Shown piece after piece: positions 1 to 5,329 of a stretch of 5,329 nt of DNA; the stretch's first letter is position 1; every line of letters begins with the position of its first letter. Source of the DNA: Bacteroidota bacterium. GTDB lineage: Bacteria > Bacteroidota > Bacteroidia > Chitinophagales > Chitinophagaceae. A model generated the notes under the pieces. It was not told the origin of the DNA. It was given only the letters and a program-made list of their open reading frames with translations, and did not search any database. Where the stretch lies: assembly GCA_023429365.1 (NCBI GenBank), contig JAEYVW010000087.1, positions 1 through 5,329 of the forward strand. The letters are read 5' to 3'. Made by a program: the position numbers and the translations under genes.

Positions 1-89
1 ATCTCCACTTCAGGACAATACTTCCGCAAATCAAAAACCAGGCTTTCGATACAGTTTTGTTCATCATCAATAATCACAGATCGAATCAT
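1..89 (-). CDS. Response regulator, receiver domain N-terminus (partial, probably LytTR type)
   Basis: Only the first 29 codons are in the window; the gene runs off the left edge. The N-terminus has a hydrophobic strand (VII) followed by Asp8-Asp9-Glu10. This is the acidic pocket at the end of beta-strand 1 of CheY-like receiver domains, where Mg2+ binds. The phosphoacceptor Asp, expected near residue 55, is not visible. The start ATG overlaps the TGA stop of the upstream sensor kinase as ATGA, so the two genes are almost certainly co-transcribed and probably translationally coupled. In Bacteroidota, LytS/YehU-type kinases are usually paired with LytTR-family DNA-binding regulators (LytR/AlgR type). 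The output domain is outside the window, so LytTR is an inference from the partner. The start is well supported by the overlap and by the correct spacing of the acidic pair from the N-terminus. Confidence 0.88.
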   Translation of the reverse strand, partial: MIRSVIIDDEQNCIESLVFDLRKYCPEVE

Positions 90-3000
90 ACAATATTGTC
101 TTTAAAGGTGAGAATAACTGTTGTGCCGGCCGGTTTACCATACCCATCTAATTTGTCGATAATCTCAATGCCATCTTCGCGGTTGTTGAGAAATTTGTCC
201 AGTTCGAGCCTTGTCCTGGTCAGGCTAATACCCTTCGACTGGTGAGAGGACTCATACTGTGCCTTGTATTTTAAGGAAAGCTCCCGGCCAATTCCATTGT
301 CATCAATTATGCATTCTATGGCACCATTATTTTTTCTTACCGTCACCAGCAATCGCCCCCCACGCTCTTTGGGGACGAGACCATGCCAGATGGCATTTTC
401 GATAAAGGGCTGGATGATCAATGCCGGTACCCTGATATCCTTTAGATCTATGCTTTGATCTATATCAAACCCAAAGTCAACCTTATCACCAAATCTCATT
501 CTTTCAATTTGGGCATACAGTTTACAGGTTTCAATTTCCTCGTGAAGACTCACTTCCCTACTATCCGAGTTCAGGAACAGGGTACGTATCAATTTTGAAA
601 ATGTTGTCAGGTATTCAGCCGCTTTTTCGTTTTCATTTTTGTTGATCAGGGATTTGATCGAATTCAGGCTATTGAAAATAAAATGTGGGTTCATTTGCGC
701 CCGAAGTGCCCGGGCTTCCAATTCCAGGAGATCCTTTTCATGAATGATCCTTTGCTGTTCCTTTTTACCGATGGTAACGATGCGCCACCTGGCAATGGCA
801 AAAATAGCCGCGCATGCAATCGCAACGGTCAGCATTTTGAACCAATCTGTCTGCCAGAACGCAGGCATTATGATGATATGATATTCTTTTTCACCACCCT
901 CCCAGTCTCCACCCTGGAACTGTGCTTTCAGTCGAAGGACGTAATCACCGGGCGAAAGCCTGGTATAATTGATCTTACGGTTCAGGGCATGGGTATAATG
1001 CCAGCCCCTGTCGATACCTGACAACTGGTATGCATACTCAATCCTTTCCGGATAGAAAAACTCCTGGGTGGAAAAAGAGAAACTGATATTATTCTGAAAA
1101 TGTTTTAACCTGATTGTATCGCCCGTATTTCTCTCCGATCTCGTATAGACAAGACTGTCATTTGCAAAAAGTGTATTAAGTATGGAGCTTTTAGCAAAAT
1201 CAATCTTTGAAAAATCCGATATCCTGTAGTAGAAGATCGCATCCAACTCATTGGCAAAAAAATAATCATGGCAGCGTCCAAAAAAGTAATCAAATGTAGC
1301 CGCAGTACCATTGCTGTGGTTCAATAGCCATGATTTCTTTTCATGATAATTGTAAACAAGTGTACCTTCCACCCCTACCATACACATAATATCCTCGCCC
1401 CCGTTTCGGATATAGTAGTAGTTGCCGGCCAAATAACCATGTGTTCCCAGTGGAATCGAATCGATACATTTAAACTGTAAGGGATCAACAATGCGTATGC
1501 CATAAGAAGGTATAAGAAACCAGATCCGACCATCTGTATCTATTGTATAATCAATAACGCGCCTGCTTGTTTCTATGTTATCACCTAATATTGCCTGTGC
1601 TGTAATTACCTTGCTTTTACCTGAAACAAAATTGTACTGGGTTAGCGTGTTATTGTTGTTCAGGTATACAACATTGTGCAAACTATCATAGACAATCTGT
1701 TTGGTCCCGATTTCAATTAACTTATCACTGTTGCGTGGGGGAATGCGTATCGTATCCGTTTTAAAATCTTTATGCCTGATATGATAGAGGGTGCCGTCCA
1801 GGAAGCGCATCAGGATGTTTCCTTCTTTTGTCGTGGTGATATCGATGCATTCGCCTTTTGTCTTTATCCATTGCAGGCCAGGATACAATTTTTCCGCGTA
1901 TTCAAAACCGGTAGTTCTCCCGCTATAAATATATGTTTCCATACCCGAGGTCCAGTACCGGTTACTGCCATCCTTGGTTATCCATTCTGTACAGGTTTCC
2001 CTGTATGTCCATTTGTTGGTAAAAAGCGGGGCAGGAATGATCTTTTTAAAATTCAAAAGGCTATCGAATACATGTATACCACTTGAAAATACGACAGCGA
2101 CATAATACTGACGGGTGCTTGTGTCATAATATACCTTACCTAACTGGTTGGCCAGGTAATCCGGTGTCGACTGGTTGCTGATACTGACGGATCGATAGGC
2201 AAAATGGCCTGGGACAATCGCGTACAATTTTCCACTATTCAATATCCACACATTTCCCTGCGGGTCATTGGTTACATGCTGGATATCGTCGTGTTTTTCT
2301 TTGTCTGAGTTGATAGAAAACAAAGTATTTACCTCAGTGCGGGTATCAAACAAGCCGGGATGGGGATCGCTGATGCCCAGGATATACTTGCCGGGTTGCC
2401 ATTGGGCAAATGACCTGACCCTGTACGATTTCCATATTTCTTTTGTGTGGAGCTTGGCATTATGGAGGAAAAGTTTTGCCTTGCCCGTCATTACATTATA
2501 TCGCCCAAAGCCGGTAGTGGAAGTGCTAAACCAAATGGTAGTATCGTCTACCACATCCATTTTGAGGATATTGTAATACAAAGTATCGGTCTGGTAAGTA
2601 TTAACCATTGGATTGGTCACTTCAAATCGCCTGGAAAATTTCTTTGAGTTTTTATTGAACAGGTAAATACCATTAAAAGTGCCGACCCATAGTTCATCCC
2701 GGTTAACCGCGTGCGTAGCAAAGGAAGACACTGTATTCTTTTGTAAAAGATCACAGTTGCATTCTTCTATCCGGTCCGTTTCGGGATAATAACTTTGAAT
2801 GCGCTTTGTGCCGAGGTTATAAATCTGCATACCGATTGAGCTTAAGCCAATATAAAGTGATTCTTTATCATCGATGTAAAGACTTCTTACCCTGATATTG
2901 AGATCGCTTATCCCAACGGGGTATTCGATGGGCAGCGTTGAGAATGTTTTTGAGCTCCTGCTGTAACTGATCACCTGGCTCTCGGTACCCAGGTACAGAT

Positions 3001-3292
3001 TACCCCTGTCATCCTCGGTCATTACATTGATATTGTTAAGCCGGAAATATTCTGCCTGCTCCGGTGTTGAGTAATAAACGATCTCCGATCCATCGAAGGA
3101 GGTAAGGCCACGTGTGGTGGAAAACCATATCAAACCATCCCCCGAAAAATAAAAATACTCCGAAGTGAGTGCCGGCAAAAAGGGATGGCTGATTTGTTTA
3201 AAAACAGGAGGCTCCTGCCCCTGTGACAGCGCAGCACCTGGGGCATTTAATGCCAAGCAGGCAACCAATACGATTCTCCAAATACCGGACAT
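86..3292 (-). CDS. Membrane sensor histidine kinase: Reg_prop beta-propeller, Y_Y_Y domain, LytS-type kinase
   Basis: This is the sensor half of a two-component system and should autophosphorylate on His and pass phosphate to the adjacent regulator. Residues 1-23 form a signal peptide (cleavage near ALS/QG). Residues about 30-730 are a periplasmic sensor with degenerate two-component-propeller motifs such as GLIWFSTTRGLTSFD (53-67), GNLYLGTESQ (97-106), ELWVGTFNGIYLF (200-212) and TIWFSTSTTGFGRYN (252-266). A Y_Y_Y domain lies at about 742-806, one membrane helix at about 819-834, and a charged helical linker at about 843-866. The His_kinase domain has NPHFIFNSLNS with His870. The ATPase domain has an N box PFIENAIWHG (Asn966), a G box DDNGIG (997-1002), KGISL (1020-1024) and a final PAGTTVIL. 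No receiver or AraC domain is fused, so it is not a hybrid HTCS. A CNC pair (Cys178, Cys180) lies in the periplasmic part. The start is supported by the signal peptide; no Shine-Dalgarno is evident. The ligand is unknown. Confidence 0.96.
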   Translation of the reverse strand: MSGIWRIVLVACLALNAPGAALSQGQEPPVFKQISHPFLPALTSEYFYFSGDGLIWFSTTRGLTSFDGSEIVYYSTPEQAEYFRLNNINVMTEDDRGNLYLGTESQVISYSRSSKTFSTLPIEYPVGISDLNIRVRSLYIDDKESLYIGLSSIGMQIYNLGTKRIQSYYPETDRIEECNCDLLQKNTVSSFATHAVNRDELWVGTFNGIYLFNKNSKKFSRRFEVTNPMVNTYQTDTLYYNILKMDVVDDTTIWFSTSTTGFGRYNVMTGKAKLFLHNAKLHTKEIWKSYRVRSFAQWQPGKYILGISDPHPGLFDTRTEVNTLFSINSDKEKHDDIQHVTNDPQGNVWILNSGKLYAIVPGHFAYRSVSISNQSTPDYLANQLGKVYYDTSTRQYYVAVVFSSGIHVFDSLLNFKKIIPAPLFTNKWTYRETCTEWITKDGSNRYWTSGMETYIYSGRTTGFEYAEKLYPGLQWIKTKGECIDITTTKEGNILMRFLDGTLYHIRHKDFKTDTIRIPPRNSDKLIEIGTKQIVYDSLHNVVYLNNNNTLTQYNFVSGKSKVITAQAILGDNIETSRRVIDYTIDTDGRIWFLIPSYGIRIVDPLQFKCIDSIPLGTHGYLAGNYYYIRNGGEDIMCMVGVEGTLVYNYHEKKSWLLNHSNGTAATFDYFFGRCHDYFFANELDAIFYYRISDFSKIDFAKSSILNTLFANDSLVYTRSERNTGDTIRLKHFQNNISFSFSTQEFFYPERIEYAYQLSGIDRGWHYTHALNRKINYTRLSPGDYVLRLKAQFQGGDWEGGEKEYHIIIMPAFWQTDWFKMLTVAIACAAIFAIARWRIVTIGKKEQQRIIHEKDLLELEARALRAQMNPHFIFNSLNSIKSLINKNENEKAAEYLTTFSKLIRTLFLNSDSREVSLHEEIETCKLYAQIERMRFGDKVDFGFDIDQSIDLKDIRVPALIIQPFIENAIWHGLVPKERGGRLLVTVRKNNGAIECIIDDNGIGRELSLKYKAQYESSHQSKGISLTRTRLELDKFLNNREDGIEIIDKLDGYGKPAGTTVILTFKDNIV

Positions 3293-3380
3293 CTCTTAAA
3301 ATTACTAACTCCGGCCCGCTATCGAATCAGGATTTGCTGGATATTTCCTTTCCCTTGGTCTTTGAAGTGTATGGGTTGAT

Positions 3381-3429
3381 ACTGGATGGTGGATGCTGGA
3401 TACTGGATGCTGGATACTGGATGCTGGAT
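3381..3429. repeat. Tandem repeat, seven 7-bp units (consensus RCTGGAT)
   Basis: Seven contiguous 7-bp units run without indels: ACTGGAT, GGTGGAT, GCTGGAT, ACTGGAT, GCTGGAT, ACTGGAT, GCTGGAT. The last five alternate GC and AC, giving a 14-bp higher-order period. The second unit has a single-base variant (GG). Because three units make 21 bp, the array stays open in several frames and creates spurious peptides on both strands. Similar GGATGCTGGATACTGGAT tracts are, from memory, frequent in intergenic DNA of Bacteroidota; I could not check this. The array lies 88-137 bases upstream of the kinase ATG, so it may fall in that gene's promoter or 5' leader. Confidence 0.92.
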
Positions 3430-3468
3430 GCCCGCCGAAGCTGTAGCGATGGTGGGAAGCTGGATGCC
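3423..3468. repeat. Hairpin module flanked by 10-bp direct repeats
   Basis: The 10-mer GCTGGATGCC occurs at 3423-3432 and again at 3459-3468. Between the copies, CCCGCC (3431-3436) can pair with GGTGGG (3451-3456) as a 6-bp stem with one G:T wobble and a 14-base loop. The first repeat overlaps the left arm by two bases. The layout, a simple repeat with an inserted GC-rich hairpin and a repeated flank, suggests a small dispersed intergenic element rather than an accidental palindrome. There is no T-run on either side, so it does not look like an intrinsic terminator. From memory, related hairpins are common in intergenic DNA of this phylum; this is unverified. Confidence 0.6.
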
Positions 3469-3609
3469 AAATCAAAACCACAAAACAAAAACTGGTCGCC
3501 ATAACCGATATGGGGAAGGACTATATTGAGAGACTGTCATTTGATCCGTTTATTCCATTTGAAATACTGATTTCGAGCTAGCATCACCAAACCTCAAAAT
3601 TGATTCAAT

Positions 3610-4005
3610 ATGAAAAAGTATGTGTTAACGGCGGCCCTACTGCTGGTATCCTGTTTAATGTTTGCACAGGAAGTAGTTAAAGACAGGGAATATTACCTGG
3701 GTAAAAGCAAAAGACAAAATAAGGGTGCCAAAGTGATGCTTATCGGCGGCGCAGCCCTTATCGGTGGCGGACTTTTAATAGGCAATGGAAAAGAGGCCAG
3801 CTTTGACGATGCAGCTACCGGTGGGATTATCGGCATACTCGGTGGCGCATTGATGATAGGAAGTATCCCGGTTTTCCTGAATTCTGCCAAAAACAAAAGA
3901 AAGGCAGCTTCGCTCTCCTTTAAAAGAATGTCTGTTCCTGCCATAAAAAACAGCGGGCTGGTTTCAAAACCGATACCCGCTGTATCTATAACTTTTAGCC
4001 TGTAG
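3610..4005 (+). CDS. Small exported glycine-rich membrane protein, unknown function
   Basis: This gene encodes 131 residues. The N-terminus (MKKYVLTAALLLVSCLMFAQ) is a signal sequence: SPase I cleavage before Gln20 or Glu21 is the more likely reading. L-V-S-C at 12-15 also resembles a lipobox, so a lipoprotein is possible. The mature part begins with REYYLGKSKRQNKG (26-39). Two Gly/Ile/Leu-rich hydrophobic segments follow at about 42-59 and 71-90, joined by a short polar loop containing FDDAATGG. The next stretch is basic (KNKRKAA, 94-100), and the protein ends in a beta-like tail (PAVSITFSL). I recall similar small hypothetical proteins in Bacteroidota with the YYLxKSKxQ, twin hydrophobic and NKRKA layout, but no assigned function. 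The start is supported by the signal peptide; upstream DNA is A/T-rich without a Shine-Dalgarno. The 3' end carries the opposing gene's predicted terminator. Confidence 0.85.
   Translation: MKKYVLTAALLLVSCLMFAQEVVKDREYYLGKSKRQNKGAKVMLIGGAALIGGGLLIGNGKEASFDDAATGGIIGILGGALMIGSIPVFLNSAKNKRKAASLSFKRMSVPAIKNSGLVSKPIPAVSITFSL
3945..3983 (-). terminator. Predicted intrinsic terminator of the DUF4197 gene, inside the opposing CDS
   Basis: The arms ACAGCGGG (3950-3957) and CCCGCTGT (3976-3983) form a perfect 8-bp stem. The 18-base loop contains a further inner pairing, GGTT/AACC (3960-3963 with 3968-3971, tetraloop TCAA on plus). Read on the minus strand the hairpin is followed at once by five T (3949-3945), the U-tract expected of a Rho-independent terminator. 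The stem begins 23 bases past the DUF4197 stop codon, the usual distance. On the plus strand the sequence after the hairpin has no uninterrupted T-tract, so activity should be mainly against minus-strand transcription. The hairpin lies wholly in codons 114-125 of the plus-strand gene. Confidence 0.72.
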
Positions 4006-4006
4006 C

Positions 4007-4726
4007 TTATTTACTTCCAAAAACCTTTTTTAAAATATCGCTTGCCCTGGCAGCCGGGTTGGCGCGAATATTTGCTTCTTCCTTGGCTACCTGATCAAAT
4101 AAAGCGTCGACCGCTTTGCCAACAACAAATGAAGTAAGATCCGGATCTACTTTTTTGAAAGTGGTTGGAAATTTATTATAAGTTGTGACGATATCGCCGT
4201 AATATTTTGTCGCATTTACCTTTTCGAGTGATGATTCAACGGAAGGTGTAAATGCGGCGGTTAGTTTGGCTGAGGTTTTTTGTTTGAAATATTGCGTGGC
4301 AGCATCCCTATCCCCTCTTACAATGTTGAGCGCATCCGTCAGGGTCATCTCTTTGATGGCGTCGACGAAGATGGGCTTGGCAAAAGCGACCGCATCTTCA
4401 GCACCGCGGTTGATAGCCAGGATCGCCTTATCTATCTGTGCGCCCATCCCTGCATTACGAAGTGTGGTTTCGATCTTCTTTGCATCAGGAGGCAATAACA
4501 CTTTGTAAATTTCGCTGCCAAAAAACCCATCCGTCTTATTGAGGTTCAGCACGGCATTGGTAACACCCTGCGTAAGGGCTTCCTTAATACCCTGCCCAGC
4601 CTCGGCTTCAGTTACGCCACCACCCCCGGTGACCTTAGACAGGATCTTGGGGACTTTTAATTGTGAGTAGGAGGTCGCTGGAAAAAGGGCTGCTGACAAA
4701 AAAATTGCAATGATTATGGCCTTCAT
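4007..4726 (-). CDS. Secreted DUF4197 domain protein
   Basis: This gene encodes 239 residues, a usual length for DUF4197 (PF13852) proteins. Residues 1-21 are a signal peptide (MKAIIIAIFLSAALFPATSYS, cleaved before Gln22), placing the protein in the periplasm or envelope. A short linker with four glycines (34-37) leads into the domain. Family-like features in order are GIKEALTQGVTNAV (46-59), DGFFG then the IYKVLLP segment (66-79), LRNAGMGAQIDKAI (89-102), an NRGAEDA segment (106-112), IFVDAIKEMTLTDALNIVRGDRDAATQYF (119-147, from memory the most conserved block), a Tyr/Pro region (175-187) and the closing EEANIRANPAARASDILKKVFG (216-237). The biochemical role of this family is not known to me. 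The gene converges on the 131-residue gene with one base between the stop codons. Upstream DNA is A/T-rich without a Shine-Dalgarno; the signal peptide supports the ATG. Confidence 0.93.
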   Translation of the reverse strand: MKAIIIAIFLSAALFPATSYSQLKVPKILSKVTGGGGVTEAEAGQGIKEALTQGVTNAVLNLNKTDGFFGSEIYKVLLPPDAKKIETTLRNAGMGAQIDKAILAINRGAEDAVAFAKPIFVDAIKEMTLTDALNIVRGDRDAATQYFKQKTSAKLTAAFTPSVESSLEKVNATKYYGDIVTTYNKFPTTFKKVDPDLTSFVVGKAVDALFDQVAKEEANIRANPAARASDILKKVFGSK

Positions 4727-4767
4727 AAGTAAATTTTTATAAGTTTTTGATCTTTAGGGTATAAGAC

Positions 4768-4962
4768 TCAGAATTGGACTACAAAGTAGTTTCTAATTCC
4801 ATTAATTCCAATAGCCTGGCTTTTATTTGACGATACTTTAAGGCTTTTAGTGTGCCTGCCAGGAAAATAATCTTTGAAAAAGGGCTGATCAGTGAGTTTC
4901 TTCCAAAATGTGACATTATAAAATCCGTCCCCTTGAAGAACCCGGAAAATGTTAACATACAA
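4768..4962 (-). other. Two overlapping short open frames of doubtful coding status
   Basis: Two minus-strand frames overlap in the gap between the DUF4197 gene and the right-edge gene. Frame A runs from ATG at 4958 to TAG at 4779 (59 residues). It has an internal Met, a hydrophobic patch (SKIIFLAGTLKAL) and a charged helical tail (QIKARLLELMELETTL). Frame B (4962-4768, 64 residues) would need a TTG start and ends in NGIRNYFVVQF. Frame B is in the same reading frame as the gene ending at 5008, separated from it by a TAG and then a TGA. Neither frame matches a family I recognise, and neither has a clear ribosome binding site. Both could be chance, or frame B could be a remnant of a longer gene. 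At most one is real. Confidence 0.25.
4778..4790. promoter_or_regulatory. Short perfect inverted repeat upstream of the DUF4197 gene
   Basis: ACTAC-AAA-GTAGT is a perfect 5-bp inverted repeat with a 3-base spacer. Its near edge is 51 bases before the DUF4197 ATG, in reach of a promoter or leader. It could be an operator half-site pair or a small leader hairpin. It has no T-tract, so it is a poor terminator candidate. The sequence is short enough to arise by chance. Confidence 0.2.
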
Positions 4963-4998
4963 ATTGGGTCATTGCATGTTCAGGTGTTCAGCAATTTG
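4960..4998. repeat. Nested inverted and direct repeats downstream of the right-edge gene
   Basis: An outer inverted repeat pairs CAAATTG (4960-4966) with CAATTTG (4992-4998). An alternative inner one pairs ATTGC (4971-4975) with GCAAT (4991-4995). Between these lie two direct copies of TGTTCAG (4977-4983 and 4985-4991) with a period of 8. The block starts 10 bases after the minus-strand stop at 5008, where a transcript-end structure would be expected. However, no T-run follows on the minus strand, so I do not call it an intrinsic terminator. Confidence 0.35.
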
Positions 4999-5007
4999 AG
5001 ATAAAGT

Positions 5008-5329
5008 CTATAGATTCAAAACTTCTTTCCTCCGCGAGATGCGTTCCCGGATGATCCGGAAAAACCTTGACCTTTCTTTTTCGCTGACCGCACTGATAAG
5101 TGTAGAGCGCCTTATCTGGTTGCGCAGATGATTATACATATTTTCATTAAAGGTAACATCCCGTGAAAGCATGAAGTTGATAGTAGTATGAGTCATGTAC
5201 GACAATTTCTTGCCATCCAGTATTGCCAGCATACTATTATCACCCAGCAATACTTCGTTGAAATACATACTGAATTTTGCCATAGGCTTTTGTTCCGGAT
5301 CGTTTATATCAATCTTGTAACCCAGGGCA
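5008..5329 (-). CDS. C-terminal end of an unrecognised protein (partial)
   Basis: The frame is open to the right window edge, giving 106 residues ending in KEVLNL and TAG. The first Met in the window (5283-5281) is preceded in frame by 15 sense codons (ALGYKIDINDPEQKP) with no stop, so it is probably internal and the true start lies beyond the edge. The visible part has a mixed alpha/beta-looking region (MAKFSMYFNEVLLGDNSMLAILDG begins at that Met) followed by a strongly basic, probably helical tail from about NHLRNQIRR to RERISRRKE. I see no signal peptide, membrane segment, catalytic motif or family signature in this fragment and assign no function. A basic tail could bind nucleic acid or be structural; that is speculation. 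Its stop is 281 bases before the DUF4197 ATG on the same strand, so an operon is not evident. Confidence 0.75.
   Translation of the reverse strand, partial: ALGYKIDINDPEQKPMAKFSMYFNEVLLGDNSMLAILDGKKLSYMTHTTINFMLSRDVTFNENMYNHLRNQIRRSTLISAVSEKERSRFFRIIRERISRRKEVLNL

Larger units (their letters stand above)
3293..3609. other. Divergent intergenic region with repeats, no supported gene
   Basis: This stretch separates the minus-strand kinase from the plus-strand 131-residue gene and must hold both promoters. Its centre (3381-3468) is a tandem repeat and hairpin module, annotated separately. Open frames cross it on both strands, but their translations are periodic (runs such as GYWMLDA on plus and SSIQHPVSS on minus) and come from the 7-bp repeat, so I do not call them genes. 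A 23-codon plus frame (3510-3581) is too short to support. I looked for the Bacteroidota promoter pattern (TTTG and TAnnTTTG, about 20 bases apart) in front of both genes and found no convincing match. Confidence 0.8.

Noticed and set aside
57..2647. Several plus-strand open frames of 60-112 codons opposite the kinase
   Set aside because: They are antisense shadows of a well-supported 1068-residue kinase, and none shows a recognisable domain or start context.
3305..3502. Minus-strand 65-residue open frame just upstream of the kinase
   Set aside because: The peptide is periodic (HPASSIQHPVSSIHHPVS), produced by the 7-bp array staying open every 21 bases. It is a typical spurious repeat product.
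3223..3504. Plus-strand 93-residue open frame across the kinase start and the repeat array
   Set aside because: Its C-terminal half is a translation of the 7-bp tandem repeat and hairpin, and its N-terminal half is antisense to the kinase signal peptide. There is no family match.
3510..3581. 23-codon plus-strand frame starting MGKDYIERLSF
   Set aside because: It reads like protein but is too short, has no ribosome binding site and matches nothing I recognise. It could equally be a leader-region accident.
3693..3944. Minus-strand 83-residue open frame within the 131-residue gene
   Set aside because: It is antisense to a gene with a clear signal peptide. The proline-rich peptide is the complement of Gly codons.
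4266..4508. Two plus-strand open frames inside the DUF4197 gene
   Set aside because: They overlap each other and the conserved core of a recognised domain family on the other strand.
4778..4785. CTACTTTG on the minus strand as a -7 element of the DUF4197 gene
   Set aside because: The Bacteroidota consensus is TAnnTTTG; here the TA to TTTG spacing is one base short, and no good -33 element lies at the right distance.
4949..4958. Ten-base palindrome ATGTTAACAT
   Set aside because: It is a perfect palindrome, but one of this length arises by chance in A/T-rich DNA, and there is no second copy to suggest an operator.

Overview
The window looks like chromosomal DNA of a Bacteroidota bacterium, probably of the Chitinophagaceae/Sphingobacteriia type. 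This is inferred from four things: a Reg_prop/Y_Y_Y/LytS-type sensor kinase paired with what appears to be a separate response regulator, signal peptides ending in an alanine or serine followed by Gln, A/T-rich translation starts without clear Shine-Dalgarno sequences, and an intergenic TGGATRC tandem repeat. Base composition is moderate and looks uniform. I see no rRNA, tRNA, CRISPR array, insertion sequence or phage gene.

Layout. (1) Positions 1-3292, minus strand: a two-component pair. A 1068-residue membrane sensor kinase (periplasmic beta-propeller, Y_Y_Y domain, one membrane segment, LytS-like kinase) overlaps by 4 bp (ATGA) the start of its response regulator, of which only 29 codons are present. 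(2) Positions 3293-3609: a 317-bp divergent intergenic region holding seven 7-bp tandem units followed by a small hairpin module flanked by 10-bp direct repeats. (3) Positions 3610-4005, plus strand: a small secreted or membrane protein of unknown function. (4) Positions 4007-4726, minus strand: a secreted DUF4197 protein, convergent with the previous gene and separated from it by one base. Its intrinsic terminator appears to lie inside the 3' end of the opposing gene. (5) Positions 4727-5007: a 281-bp gap with two overlapping short open frames of doubtful status and some small inverted repeats. (6) Positions 5008-5329, minus strand: the C-terminal end of an unrecognised gene whose frame stays open to the window edge.

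How the genes work together. Only the kinase and regulator are clearly linked: the kinase should sense a periplasmic signal and phosphorylate the regulator encoded immediately after it. The 131-residue protein, the DUF4197 protein and the right-edge gene have no evident functional link to that pair. I found no convincing new multi-gene system. The best leads are the terminator hidden in the opposing coding sequence and the repeat/hairpin element upstream of the kinase.
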